64,000 nt of DNA, taken from assembly GCA_023053575.1 (NCBI GenBank), contig JAKZAP010000003.1:2456561-2520560 (forward strand), given 5' to 3'. Made by a program: the position numbers and the translations under genes. This DNA is from Branchinecta lynchi (lineage: Eukaryota; Arthropoda; Branchiopoda; Anostraca; Branchinectidae). A model generated the notes under the pieces. It was given only the letters and a program-made list of their open reading frames with translations. It ran no database searches and was not told where the DNA came from. Numbering within the stretch: the stretch's first letter is position 1; each line of letters opens with the position of its first letter. This document shows positions 55,201-64,000 of the stretch, in pieces.

Positions 55201-58200
55201 ACATGAAGAATCTATAAAGAAAAAAGAAAATTCATAAGAAATAAGTAGAACGGAGTGATGAGAATAAAGACAAAGTGATCGTTTTTCCACTCTCTTTATA
55301 AATAAGAAACAAATCAAAGAAGAAGAATCAGTTCCTGATTATTTGTTTAGAACGGAAGAAGAACAAAAACCTACTGCTTCTAGTGAAAATGAAAATATGT
55401 ATACTGTAAACGTTTCAGTTCAACGTAATGGAGTTGACGAACTTACTCTTATTGATTTTACTTTCGCAGATTTACAACGAAGAATGAGTGGAAGTGTTAT
55501 TTTCTATCGGCAGGAAAATGATAAAGAAGTAGAAGTATTTTACAATAGTACTTGGATATTAAATAAAAATAGTGTACTTCTTCACAGCTATTTAGATGAT
55601 AATAACAAGAGACTTAATTCTCTGAGTAATATTCAATTCCGTAGATACGAAAGAATTGATTATTTTATGACTCGAATAGAATCTTACATGGGTGGAAGAA
55701 GACCGCCGGATTTCGTAAAAAACATTCTTAACAGAAATAGACGCTGCCAACCATACTAGTCATCCAGGTATCTTTACTTTCTATTCATGTACCAGCATAA
55801 TGGCACAAAATGGTAAACATACTGTCTGGGCCAAAAAATCAAACCGGGTCCTTGGAAGACCGAATTGAGGTAATCGAATCGAAAATAGATGACATGGACC
55901 AGAAGACAAGAATGGATACGCTTATTTTTAGCAGTGTTAAGCAAACGCTGTTAACACGTCGGTCAAACAAATTATCAGTGTTAAAATGGAACTACCAGAG
56001 CTCATTTTGAACACTCGTAGATTCCAATGTGCATCCGCTACAGCAGACTCCAACATTTCTAACGTGCCTCCCGTAATTTCTGTATTAAGTAGTCCGGACG
56101 CTGAAAAAACCGTGTTTGTGTCTGAGTACCTCACCAGGTAGCGGAAGGTCAAGGATCCCCAAAGTAATATTCGCATTTCTTCGGATCAGTTTGTTCACAT
56201 GCATATCTTTTGTTGTGTTTTTCTGTCTCTTCTTTCTGTACTTTTTTGTTTTTGCATACTTTATTCTCACTGTTATCTTCGCGTTTATTCTTTATTCTCC
56301 TTACTTATTTTTTTATTCGGTTAGTTCATGTCAAGGTCTCATGATCGTTTGAAAAATTATGAAGAAAATAGGCTGGTTGTGGATGATGTGTTTTCGAACT
56401 TGTCGCTTGATGGGTCAGATTGGAAGGACGGTCCAGAAAATCCGCAAAAGGTAGTTCATACCTTGAAGCTGGGGATCTTTCTGAATGGAATGCTAGTAAA
56501 GGTTAGTCTTAACTTTCTGGAGCTGTCAAAGGTTCAGATCAGCTAAATACTCACTTCTGTCGGCAATAGAGTGTCTCAATCCCAAATCGTTGTTCAGCAG
56601 CGAAGCAGATGGCAGCATGCAGTGTTACGAGTACGATGACTACGTGGCGAGGGTCGAGAAAGAAGTGGAAAACACAAGGTTACTAGCAGCAGAGAGAACA
56701 TCGAAGTATCATCAGCAGCAGAAAGTCTACTACGACAAGAACACCCAACTGCAACAGTTCAAGGCTAATGATGAAGTACTCTGCGGCAGAATCATCCCGG
56801 AAGCTGGTATACCATCGAACTTACAGCCAGCATACGAGGGTATATAATCATGGATGAAGAAACCGGGATCGAAAAGCGTATCAAAGTCAACCGCTTGAAG
56901 CCTTACCCGAAGTCTCAGTGGAAGTACAACAACGTAGACATCAACGATGGGAACACAATCATTTTTTCGAAAGCCATCACCACTGACGAATCGTGCAGCG
57001 AAGATATTACTCCTTCATTTTCTCTCGCTAACTGGCTAACCATGAGCTTCGGCAGTGCCAATTCATGTTCTAGAGATACGGCCTCCGTCAGCTCCGTCTA
57101 CAGAAGCAGGCCACTTTCCGGAGGATCACTGTTTCGAGTTATTCCATGAGCCACCAGAGACAGAGAGTTACCTGCAGCAACGGCAGTCAGAGGAGCGTCA
57201 CCAAACACAGCCAGATCAAAAACATCATACGCAGACACAATCATCAATAGCCACAGAAGATACGCAGCCACAATCATCGATAGCCACAGAAGAGACGCAG
57301 CCACATTCATCAATAGCCACAGAAGAAACAAGGTGCAGACGATCATCCTCAAGCACGAAAATCATCAAGGAGAAGAAAACAAACATTATTTTTTGGAAAT
57401 CCACTTTTCTAGAGGTTTTTTTTTTGTTCCATTAAGCACGAAAATAGTTCTCACTTACGATTTAAAGTTAATTTCAAGTTTTTAGATTTATTACATTCTT
57501 CTAATTTTAATTATGACATCTCGTTATCGCCTGCGAGATTAATCATAATTGTAAATTTTGTATTTTCTTATATTTGTATTTTTGTAACATTTTCGCGCGA
57601 GGTCGCGCTATTTTTCTTGTATTAAAATAATTAGTTGTAAATATTTAGTTTGTAAATAAGGTTGTCAGCAAAAAGTTTAATGAGGGTTGTAAGTTCAAGT
57701 TTAGGAAGGGTCAATGTAAATATTAAGTAGTTTCGGGAATCTGTTAAATATGTAAAATGTAAATAAGTGCCCGTGCTTTAGTGTTATGATTTTGATTTTA
57801 GTTAGTATCCAGACTTTGTAACGTATAGTGAAAATAAAGTAGTGTTAGTCTGTCAAAGCTTATATGACAGTATGCCAATACGAAACTATCTTAAATGATG
57901 GGAATGTGGATGGAATGGATTTTTCTATTCAAGGGTATAAAGTTGAATGTAAAGGTCGTTCTTTCATGCAGAGAGGAGGATTAGCCGCTTTGATTAGAAG
58001 CGGCTTTCGCTCTGGCTTGAAGGTAAAGTTAAAAATATGTTTGTTGAAACACGGGTTTCTGGCCCGGAAAAGTGGATAATTGGAATGGTAGATAAAGTAT
58101 AATCGTTTTCAGATAACGATTTCATAGACGCCTTTGAAAGTGCTCTGTCTCAAATTACTAGTGAAAACAAAAAGTTTATTTTTAATGGGGCATTTGAATA

Positions 58201-61200
58201 TTGAGCTGCTGAATTAGGATGGACGGGCGGATTTCCTTAGCAGCACGTTGTCATCTTATTTATATACTCTTGTATCTATTAGTAGTATAGAAAGGTGGCT
58301 TCTCGCTCACCAAACACAAAAACTGTATATTTACAAGAAATTATTAATTATTATTAGTTCTAAATTCCCATATATTTTGCTGTTGTTGTTTTCCCGTGAA
58401 ATATGTTGCAAACTTAGATTTTTCTTTAAAAGCAACTCATTAGCAATAGCATTACATTTCTGAGTTATAACAAATCGCATGGTTTTGAAGTCGGAGCTGA
58501 CGTATCCGTTATATATATTATTTGAAAAAATGGTGTGTCATTATGATTAATTACTACAACCAACTAATCAGTGTATTTTGTTTCTGCAATTCTCATTTTA
58601 ACTATGTTATATTCTTCACTAATCCTAATGATTCTTTTTTTATCGTCTCATTGTATTTGTTTATTCTGATTGTATAAAATTCATACTCACAAACTCACAT
58701 ACATAATTTTATTGATAATATCTAATGTAGCTTTTCTTTCATAATATAGAACACAGTAAACATTAAACAGTACAGGTTGAGCATCTTTCAGTGTTAAACT
58801 TATTTCAATATCAACAGTTGTTCCATTATATATACTTGATTCGTGTTTGGAAACGTCGAAACAGAATAGTGGATACACAGTTCTTTAAATTCTTCTATAC
58901 TAACAACACCACATGTATCACACGCTTATTTCTTATAACCCAGATGTATGAATTTCTCATCGCTAAAGTTACATTTGATTGGTTCTTCAGGATATTTATC
59001 CCCAATAATTCTAAGTTATATGTTTATTAAATTCATATGATCAAACACCAGATTATTCATTAATTGGTTGTTATGGAAGATAAGGCGATTCACCTAAGCT
59101 AATTAGTTCAAATTGACCTATTAATGAACAGAAGAAATTGATTGAAGCGTTGCTATGAAAAAAATAATTCGATCTTCTGCTTTTGTGAATAATACTGGAT
59201 TGTTTTTGGATTTTGAAGAAAAGGTAAAGTTGTGTTAAAAATAATCATGCCTACCAATTGGTTAAGGTCCCCTTTTCCTGTCACATTTTTCAAATCCTAA
59301 AAAGTACTAATTTAGCAGAGCCATTACATTCTGAGAATGAAGAAACTCGCAGAAGTTTCAAAACAGGTAACACAAGGATATGCAGTTTCAATAGACAGCA
59401 TTTGGGATGGAATCTGCTGGGTTATTTTAAAACGTTGCACAATAAGTGATAAGCATAAGAAGCATTGCTAGGAAGAGGCAAAACACCGATGAACAACGAT
59501 CTGCTGCCTTTTCCGACATCATGGCGACAAACAAAAAAGTCAGCAGATTTTTTTTCGCCTCTTCCTGTCAATACTTGTTATTCATAACATTCATGCGTAA
59601 CATTTTCAAAAATCTTAAGAAGTTACATCCCAAAGAACTACGCATCCTTTATTATCTGCTATGAAACTCCTGACAGTGAAAGAGTGGATTTCTGGATTCC
59701 CGACTCGAAGGCTTTTGATACACCAAACTTTGCAAGCTTCTGAAGCTGGAGTCGTGGGTTATATCGAGCCAAGGTCATTTTCAACCTTGGTTTAAGAAAA
59801 ACGCGCCGATTAGTCCAGTCAACCACAAAACCCTGAATATTCAATAAGCCTACCGATGCCTATCGAATTGACATTTTATACATAACTTTTTTAACTGCAT
59901 CATGTTAGATTCTTTACGACGCCTAAGTTCTTTAAGTTTTGGAGCCAACCTCTAAGCGTGGGAAAGTGTTGTGCCCACCAAAGCTTTATTTTTTCTGCGA
60001 TTTGTGGATTTCTTGATTAGATAGACAAGGTTGAATTTATTTCGGTTTGTTTTTAGCAGTGATCAGGCAAGTCATCTAGCCAATGCCTATGGCTGGCCCT
60101 GGAATCTTCTGTACATCCAAACAACTGAGGGTTACTTGCTTACCCCTGCATGTGACGGTTCAAATAAGATTCTGAAAGGAACATGAGGAACTCGAACGGG
60201 TATTATTCTTGCTCTGTTCGCAGTTTTGAAGAAGAGGATATCAGTCGTTAAGTTGTCGAAATTCGTAGAGGGATTTTTAATTGGATGAGATATTCGGGTC
60301 GCTGTCACTACCCCCATACCTCAGTTCACTCAAACTCGAGTTGGCTCAAACAAAAAGTCCGATAGGTCGTCGACACGTCAGTTCGTGCATTTTTTCTTCG
60401 ATCCACGCATCAGTTCGTCCACACATCAGTTCACCTACCGTCAGTTGACACAAACGTCAGTTGACAAAAACTTTAGTTCGTCTGCAAAATTCGTGACTGC
60501 GCCCAGAGATTGTCAGACACTCGACTTAAATATAAACGAAGCGACGGTGGCTCGTTTGCATATTCATAAAAAGAAATTTGTATTTCCAAAGTCTGGGACT
60601 AGTGAGGTTTGCAATGATGTTCGTATCAACTGACAGATTTTCATGGGCCAACTGCATGTGGGTGAGCCATCGGTAGACGAAATTACCGTGGTTAACTGAA
60701 GTGTGGACCAACTGCTTGATTTTACGATTGGTGAGCTGACGTGTGGATAAACTGACGGCTGCTGAACTGACGGTGGAACAACTGATGTGTGGACGAACTC
60801 GGATGTTTAGGAAGTGGAGTGGGGTCGAACTGATGGATTTTCGTGGGTCAGCTGACGTGTGGGCCAACGCTCAGAAAATTTGGGCGTATAGTGGCAGATT
60901 TCTCAGCCGAAATGACGTTTGTCTGAAAAGACGTGTCGGTGAACTGACGGAGCCCCAGATATCCATGTACTTCCTGATATTCTGAAGTGCACTTCTGTCC
61001 AGTTCACATGTAAGTCGGCAGATTTTATTAAAATAGTGCTAGGCCTAGTAATTGAAAGATTTTTGTTGATCAGTTGTAGTGATATTTCCGTGTTTGTGCA
61101 TTGTTAAGTTGAACATGTAATGTAAGTATCATTACTTTATATTTTCGCAATACGCATATTTTATGTTCATCTTCCTGTCAAAGAATTAGAATGTATTTAA

Positions 61201-61681
61201 TATGCCCAGAATGTGGCATGTACCGTCTCCAAGAATCAAAGATTTGGGATAGACGTAAGACTTTGTTTAAATACTTAACTAAATTTGATAAACCAAATAG
61301 ACCAAAGCTCGGTCGTCGAAGAGAGTTCGAAAAAACAGTCCAAGATATGCACAATATTTGCAAAAGTCTTTAAAAACAACAGGCCACAAATCAACTACGA
61401 GATCCGACCTGAAACAAGTTTATTTTCTTACAAGTGAAATGGGACCGAAATTAATTTTTGAATAGAGGAAGAATTACCTACCCCCTAGTGTATTTCTTAC
61501 AAGTGAAATGGGACCGAAATTAATTTTTGAATTGAGAAACAATTACCTACCAGGTGGTCGCTTGTTGACACAGGTATTTATGTACTTATTCACGACCAAC
61601 TCTGAATCGTAAGAACAGCTGAGCAGCTGCCGTAGAAGAGCCACTACTTCGTCTTTGGGAAGTTCGTCATGCTTGGAGTAC
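45902..61681 (-). CDS. Carbohydrate sulfotransferase 2 (CHST1-7 type), 5' end outside
   Basis: Exons 61681-61551, 51670-51555, 48951-48716 and 46238-45902 join without a break (phases 1, 0, 2) into ~273 codons. In order: KDEVVALLRQLLSCSYDS, HNCGNSQFQ/VLKTVRLPLR, the PAPS 3'-phosphate motif FLVRDPRAVFSSR, RFEDF at the last junction, LLTKEEFDN, and TAA. This is the order seen in Golgi Gal/GlcNAc/GalNAc 6-O-sulfotransferases. The P-loop exon must lie upstream and is not found up to 64000. It is a paralogue of the gene at 729-3349 with identical phases for the shared junctions. The 9.9 kb intron 51671-61550 is crowded with retroelements. Confidence 0.85.
46333..46826. mobile_element. MITE with TTAGA target duplication in sulfotransferase 2 intron
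   Basis: Ends GGCCTTTTTCCGCGACACAG and TGGAGCACGGAAAAACGCC, flanked by TTAGA at 46328-46332 and 46827-46831. Inner GTGGGCC, CGTGGAAA and AGCCAC words are repeated inverted. Confidence 0.8.
46827..47289. other. Intron sequence, nothing recognised
   Basis: No repeat partner or exon. Confidence 0.35.
47290..47665 (+). mobile_element. LINE family E, 3' end
   Basis: The frame to the stop at 47566-47568 reads GPYFCPMCGKMNECIFHLMG ECQEL, then RNLRRFLKVAMIHR. A tail ending AAATCTTATCTTATGG follows. Same zinc-knuckle C-terminus as at the window start and at 54.8 kb. Opposite strand to the host gene. Confidence 0.75.
47666..48524. other. Intron sequence with one fold-back arm fragment
   Basis: 48371-48440 resembles an arm of the 41955-42275 fold-back (GGACAAGCACACGGAGGTAC, GGATAGCGGACAAAC). 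Otherwise nothing recognised. Confidence 0.4.
48525..48626 (+). ncRNA. Hammerhead-ribozyme-like motif, copy 3
   Basis: CAGC, ATGATGA, the GGACCC/GGGCC stem, GAAA and TA/GCTG in the same order as at 12943-13045, with the tail TATCCGTTGTAAACATTG. The first core base is A instead of C, so it is probably inactive. A tail-only remnant (GAGCTGACGTATCCGTTATA) is at 58495. Confidence 0.45.
48716..48951 (-). CDS. Sulfotransferase 2 exon with 3'-PSB motif
   Basis: The acceptor is TTTCCCTAG and the donor ATTCG/GTAAGT. It encodes VLKTVRLPLRYVPDL, FLVRDPRAVFSSR and VNFSVI, entering in phase 0 and leaving in phase 2 exactly like the exon at 729-970. Confidence 0.92.
48952..49352. other. Intron sequence, spurious open frame
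   Basis: A minus frame at 49016-49270 has a hydrophobic stretch (LLILCFLVIFAI), but its phase does not fit the exon upstream at 51555, which splices directly to 48951. Confidence 0.45.
49353..50335 (-). repeat. Element E copy 6
   Basis: The tail AAGACCAAAGGTCTCGATGG is at 49360 and the head GCGATTTGGGATCCCAAAAA at 50315. Five sub-repeats with TTCCGG...CTTGTCCGG lie between. The best internal periodicity of the series. Confidence 0.75.
50336..50767. other. Intron sequence, nothing recognised
   Basis: AT-rich with a G-rich patch at 50660. No partner. Confidence 0.35.
50768..51420 (+). repeat. Element E copy 7, tail missing
   Basis: The head ATTGGGATCCCGGATCGTAA is followed by TGTCTGTCTG, AGATACTTTGTTCAAACTTG and four sub-repeats. 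The GGGATCCCATCGAAACC end was not found. Confidence 0.65.
51555..51670 (-). CDS. Sulfotransferase 2 exon (cysteine-rich linker)
   Basis: The acceptor is TTTCTTACAG and the donor TTTCAA/GTAAGT. The 116 bases enter in phase 1 and leave in phase 0. It encodes MLEVNTKHFDVCRLK, SHACFDPHVLKHNCGNSQFQ, the cysteine-containing stretch that precedes VKTVRL in this family. The phase match to both neighbours supports it strongly. Confidence 0.8.
51671..52049. other. Start of the 9.9 kb intron, nothing recognised
   Basis: No open frame or repeat partner. Confidence 0.35.
52050..54060 (-). mobile_element. LINE family D, degraded reverse transcriptase
   Basis: Minus-strand pieces in order: IDEIIMKMNSESCGTEEVS (~53550), PSNYRPISILPFFSKMYEKV and HDLLCKTQFGFRRG (~53350), GVPQGSTLGALLFLIFVDEI and IFADDTLFLL (motif C, ~52960), FVSWADSNYLTQN (~52870), then FCFKYFNNLLPPSF (~52400). 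Many frameshifts. The 5' part is duplicated in tandem: TTTCATCTTTTTGATTTGCT occurs at 53738 and 54007. Jockey/CR1-like by motif. Confidence 0.8.
54090..54420 (+). pseudogene. Partial second copy of the AT-rich ORF at 55.3 kb
   Basis: YEEEVEVLYNSTSWILSKNS here parallels KEVEVFYNSTWILNKNSVLL at 55.5 kb. An open stretch to a stop near 54408 reads INQLYKNILLSEYLINIPRR and SLRQFWKIK. Not recognised. Separated from the other copy by a LINE insertion. Confidence 0.4.
54560..55150 (-). mobile_element. LINE family E, 3' end, minus strand
   Basis: The frame 55129-54815 reads YGPIFCSMCDEGDEDLIHFM CGCDE and continues, frameshifted, as ISNLARFLRVASLHRE, matching FLKVAMIHRD at 47550. Confidence 0.7.
55290..55759 (+). 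CDS. Unidentified AT-rich open frame (probable mobile-element or viral origin)
   Basis: An open frame of 138 codons from the ATG-like start used at 55343, extendable upstream through KKQIKEEESVPDYLFRTEEE, ends RRPPDFVKNILNRNRRCQPY. Codon use is very A/T-rich and the sequence is rich in N, K, E, unlike the host exons. No domain is recognised. A decayed second copy lies at 54090. It sits in the sulfotransferase 2 intron on the opposite strand, surrounded by retroelements, so it is probably not a host gene. Confidence 0.35.
55810..56250 (+). mobile_element. LINE ORF1-like coiled-coil remnant
   Basis: LEDRIEVIESKIDDMDQKTR MDTLIF resembles the 'E.R...LE.K.DD.EQ..R...L.F.G' junction of LINE ORF1 proteins. 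After a frameshift the other frame continues KMELPELILNTRRFQCASAT. Confidence 0.45.
56251..56589. other. Unassigned AT-rich spacer
   Basis: A plus frame at 56328-56546 is open but not recognised. Confidence 0.3.
56590..57150 (+). mobile_element. Gypsy/Ty3-type pol remnant (integrase C-terminus)
   Basis: KYHQQQKVYYDKNTQLQQFK ANDEVL fits the 'YD......F..GD.VL' segment that follows the integrase core. After a frame change, EKRIKVNRLKPYP fits the 'H.NRLKPY' end. The catalytic core is absent. Described only as a broken remnant. Confidence 0.65.
57151..57435 (+). mobile_element. Downstream part of the Gypsy-like remnant with a 33-bp triplicate
   Basis: The frame 57055-57435 is Q/S/T-rich and contains three copies of a 33-bp repeat (57238-57335) encoding SSIATEDTQP / SSIATEETQP. 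Confidence 0.5.
57436..57860 (+). repeat. Possible 3' LTR or UTR of the Gypsy-like remnant
   Basis: AT-rich and non-coding, with a CGCGCGAGGTCGCGC patch at 57594 and AATAAAG at 57833. No second LTR is visible, so this is tentative. Confidence 0.3.
57861..58250 (+). mobile_element. LINE AP-endonuclease fragment
   Basis: FSIQGYKVECKGRSFMQRGG LAALIR, then VETRVSGPEKWIIGMVDKV and DNDFIDAFESALSQITSENK KFIF in shifted frames follow the order of a LINE endonuclease domain (RGG..., ...WIIG..Y.P..., ...F.GDFN). Several frameshifts. Confidence 0.5.
58251..60280. other. AT-rich intron sequence, no gene recognised
   Basis: Contains the hammerhead-element tail remnant at 58494-58530. Several short frames exist, none with a recognised motif or good splice context. 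Confidence 0.4.
60290..60960. repeat. Fold-back built from AACTGACG / CGTCAGTT words
   Basis: CGTCAGTTCGTGC, CATCAGTTCGTCCACACATC and CGTCAGTTGACA at 60375-60490 face GCTGACGTGTGGATAAACTG, AACTGACGGTGG and GTGTGGACGAACT at 60720-60950. About six words per arm at ~20 bp spacing. Confidence 0.6.
61191..61373 (+). CDS. Small open frame, unrecognised
   Basis: 60 codons, MYLICPECGMYRLQESKIW, basic C-terminus, with one CPEC pair that could form half a zinc site. It lies antisense in the sulfotransferase 2 intron. No family recognised; it may be chance. Confidence 0.15.
   Translation: MYLICPECGMYRLQESKIWDRRKTLFKYLTKFDKPNRPKLGRRREFEKTVQDMHNICKSL
61425..61560. repeat. 69-bp tandem duplication including a splice donor
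   Basis: TCTTACAAGTGAAATGGGAC ... AATTACCTACC occurs at 61423-61482 and 61492-61551. The second copy contains the used donor of the sulfotransferase exon and the first a spare GTAGGTAATT. Confidence 0.85.
61551..61681 (-). CDS. Sulfotransferase 2 exon upstream of the linker exon
   Basis: The acceptor is TATTTTCTAG and the donor CCACCTG/GTAGGT. The 131 bases enter in phase 2 and leave in phase 1, joining the exon at 51670 as KRPPD/MLEV. It encodes HDELPKDEVVALLRQLLSCS, the LL..LL.C segment between the two PAPS-binding motifs. Confidence 0.75.
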
Positions 61682-61839
61682 CTAGAAAATACCGTTGTTA
61701 TCCCTTCCATTCAATATCAAAGACCTCATTCCAATCTTTACCCATTTCATTAATGCCCCGAATTCATAAGAGGGTCACACCAGCCTTTTTAGTTATAATA
61801 CTTGTTTCCTGATTCTGGAATCATTGTTAGCAGGTGCGT

Positions 61840-62110
61840 CCCGACTGGGTGGGGGAGGGGGGAGGCCCCCCCCCCCCCAAATGCTGTCAGCCAGTCTGTA
61901 AAAAATAACTGAGTCGGCGCGAAGCGCCGCGATTTTTTGTCAAACAGTTGAATTTTTCAAATTTTTGTCAAAAAGTTGAATTGGTTGATTTTTCGTCAAA
62001 CAGTCGTTTTTTTCTGCAGAAAAAGTCGGCAAAAATTACCAGCCAGTCAGTAAATGCCTCGTCCCCCCCACCTCCTAACAAAAAAAAACATTTTGGCTAG
62101 GATCGCCTCT
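61840..62110. mobile_element. G/C-tract repeat with TTTTTGTCAAACAGTTG words
   Basis: Flanked by G/C homopolymers (61851-61878) and a CCCCCCCACC run (62065). Inside, AATTTTTCAAATTTTTGTCA-like words repeat. Similar in style to family P but without its CCTGGATACGGG ends. Confidence 0.45.
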
Positions 62111-62425
62111 GATTGTTAATAATCGATTGTGTGAATACCTTGAATAAAAAGAATGTAAGGCGGTACAGTTGTATGTTTATATCTTAGGTCAATCGAATAA
62201 TCAATCGTTTCTTCTTCAAAGAGCAGTTCTAACGGTAATGCAAATTTCCGAAAGTTTGTCTTCTCGTCAACTTCCTAGGTATACAGGTGAATTCACACAG
62301 CGTCAAGCAATTTCATAGTAGTTCTAGCAGTAGAACGATGTTATTCATAAAACAATCGAGAATATCATAAATAGGATAACAAAAGCACTACTTGCGAGGA
62401 TGTGCTATTAAACAATGATAAGAAT
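62111..62425. other. Unassigned spacer
   Basis: Nothing recognised. Confidence 0.35.
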
Positions 62426-62870
62426 ACTTTTGATGACTACCTCTCCATACCGATGCAGAATCTCGGTATACCTGCAGCAGAAAGAAGAAACTGTGTCACA
62501 GCTGCTCCGAAAGATCGCCGTGATAGGATTTGAGTCGTTGAGTCTGATGGTGCATTTACACACTGCGTAAAATCGGAGCGTATTTTGAAATCCGAGCGTA
62601 TTTTACGCACGTTTTGAGCTTGAAAACATTTCTAGCAATACGGACGTATTTGAGAAATCGGTTCGTTTTGTATTTAAATACGTCCGCATTGCCAGAAATC
62701 TTTTCATGCTCAAAACGTGCGTAAAATACGCTCGGATTTTAAAATACGCTCGGATTTAAAATACGCTCGGATTTTATGCAGTGTTTAAACACACCATGAG
62801 TCGTTACGGACACGTTTACTTCTTCTTCCTGAGAATCACTGGCGTGTTTTGGACTTAGTAATGTAGAGAT
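62426..62870. repeat. Dispersed repeat H, copy 3, split by a fold-back element
   Basis: TTTTGATGACTACCTCTCCA ... AGGATTTGAGTCGTTGAGTC, then after the insertion GAGTCGTTACGGACACG ... CTGGCGTGTTTTGGACTTAG. Confidence 0.75.
62547..62797. mobile_element. Fold-back element family D in repeat H
   Basis: Ends ATGGTGCATTTACACACTGC and GCAGTGTTTAAACACACCAT. The interior is made of CGGAGCGTATTTTGAAATCC and GCGTAAAATACGCTCGGATT blocks in both orientations, so the whole 251 bp is palindromic. Confidence 0.8.
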
Positions 62871-64000
62871 GTTAAAAATGTAACCACGTTCTTTCAAAAT
62901 TCGTGTTAACATGTAACTTTCTCATATCGCAAATGAGATATACTTCTGAACTGGAATCCTTGGAACCGGAAAAGCTGCCAGTCTCTGGAGTCTTATATGG
63001 TGGAGGGAGGGGCGAAGTCCTCCAGTAGTTTGTGACCAATTGTTGTTATTCAAGACATCCCCATTGGAGAATTTCAGATCCAATTTCAGGTCGATTTTGG
63101 AATATTTCCTGCCACCTTCTTGGTGGAAAGACATCGGCCTCCTCGAACAGCGGCTGCACCTGAACAGCGGCTGCACCTGAACAGCGGCTGCCCTCCTCGA
63201 ACAGCGGCTGCACCTGTCCCAAAATTACAGCCGGTTGTACATGTCAAGTTGGGTGAGTGGTAAGGCTGTCTAGGCAGATGAGACGGTGGTACGAAAGAAT
63301 AAATATTGTAATTAGCACAGTAAGTATAAAGATGTTGAGTCTACGCGAGTCTGATCTAGCCTAAAGATACTGGGCTCAGTGATATATATATGAGTCAGGC
63401 TCTGTAGGACAAGGATGTAGGCACGTACTCCTCGCGTGAGCCTGTGTCCTACATCTCTGAAGTTGGTCAACCCTGACAGTACAAATATTACAAACGAAGT
63501 TTCGTATCTTTCTTCGTGCAATGGAACAATTCCTAGGTTTGGTTGTTATTATTTATTAAGAACGCCGTGTTTTGAACAAAATTTAGGCAATAAAAAAAAT
63601 AAAAGAATTTGAATTTGTAACATACCATTACCACTGGCCGTGGTGAGGTAATAAAAAAAAAACTAAGGACGATTCCGAGCCACACCTTCTTACTCTAACA
63701 TCCCGATGCCGTATGGAGAGCTCTCCACAGAGTTAATAATTTTATAAAAATGAGCCTGCGGAAGCCACTCCTTACCAAACTCAAATCCAGACATGCAAAA
63801 TCACGGTCCCTAGGCAGTAACCTCTTAGGCAGTAACCTCTTTTTTGTAATTTATAAGACAAAACAAAAAAAAATTGTTTTATTTATTCAATGTAATTTGA
63901 CTGTAGAAAATACTCAAGCAGATATGGAATTGAAATAAGTAAATACCGACTATTCTTTTTTACACATTTTAGTTTTGCATTCCCTGGCACTGGACCTGGG
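62871..64000. other. Right-edge sequence with short tandem repeats
   Basis: CAGCGGCTGCACCTGAA is repeated four times at 63147-63213, and TAGGCAGTAACCTCT twice at 63811-63841. A minus frame at 62922-63176 is open but unrecognised. The expected P-loop exon of sulfotransferase 2 was looked for and not found. Confidence 0.45.

Noticed and set aside
1..64000. CRISPR arrays, bacterial operons, rRNA and tRNA genes
   Set aside because: Direct repeats here are degenerate and irregularly spaced, genes have introns, and I saw no rRNA-like or convincing tRNA cloverleaf sequence by eye; a tRNAscan run would settle the last point.

Overview
The window looks like nuclear DNA of an animal, most likely a marine invertebrate. 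Its genes have GT-AG introns of kilobase length, AATAAA signals sit just past two stop codons, and the rest is packed with non-LTR retrotransposons, a Gypsy-type remnant, MITEs and fold-back elements. I cannot name the species. An intact 3-hydroxyanthranilate dioxygenase gene makes a fly-like insect unlikely.

Three host genes can be read from spliced exons. (1) The last two exons of a carbohydrate sulfotransferase on the plus strand (729-970 and 3010-3349); its 5' part is off the left edge. (2) A complete HAAO gene on the minus strand, six exons from 25506 down to 4837, 282 codons with all metal and substrate residues kept. It is convergent with gene 1. (3) A second sulfotransferase on the minus strand, four exons seen from 61681 down to 45902, paralogous to the first and sharing its intron phases; its 5' end lies beyond the right edge.

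Layout: 1-728 LINE end and unassigned; 729-3861 sulfotransferase 1; 4837-25506 HAAO, whose introns are made almost entirely of repeats (a 1.1-1.2 kb tandem array in intron 5, MITEs on both sides of exon 5, an inverted pair of hammerhead-ribozyme-like motifs in intron 4, a GATGAAACTTGG satellite and fold-backs in intron 3, nested elements in introns 1 and 2); 25507-45490 a gene-free block of nested elements, including a broken CR1/L2-like LINE (31.1-34.0 kb) inside an older repeat with GGGATCCC ends, and a 2.4 kb long-TIR element (38.5-40.9 kb); 45870-61681 sulfotransferase 2, whose 9.9 kb intron holds LINE, Gypsy-like and unidentified AT-rich coding remnants; 61.7-64 kb repeats.

The host genes show no pathway link. 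HAAO makes the quinolinate precursor of the kynurenine/NAD route; the sulfotransferases modify Golgi glycans. The most unusual material is in the repeats: a superfamily of ~140 bp period repeats sharing a GATGAAACTTGG core but with different ends, hammerhead-like motifs flanking a copied piece of intron, and two unrelated fold-back elements that hit almost the same base in separate copies of one repeat.
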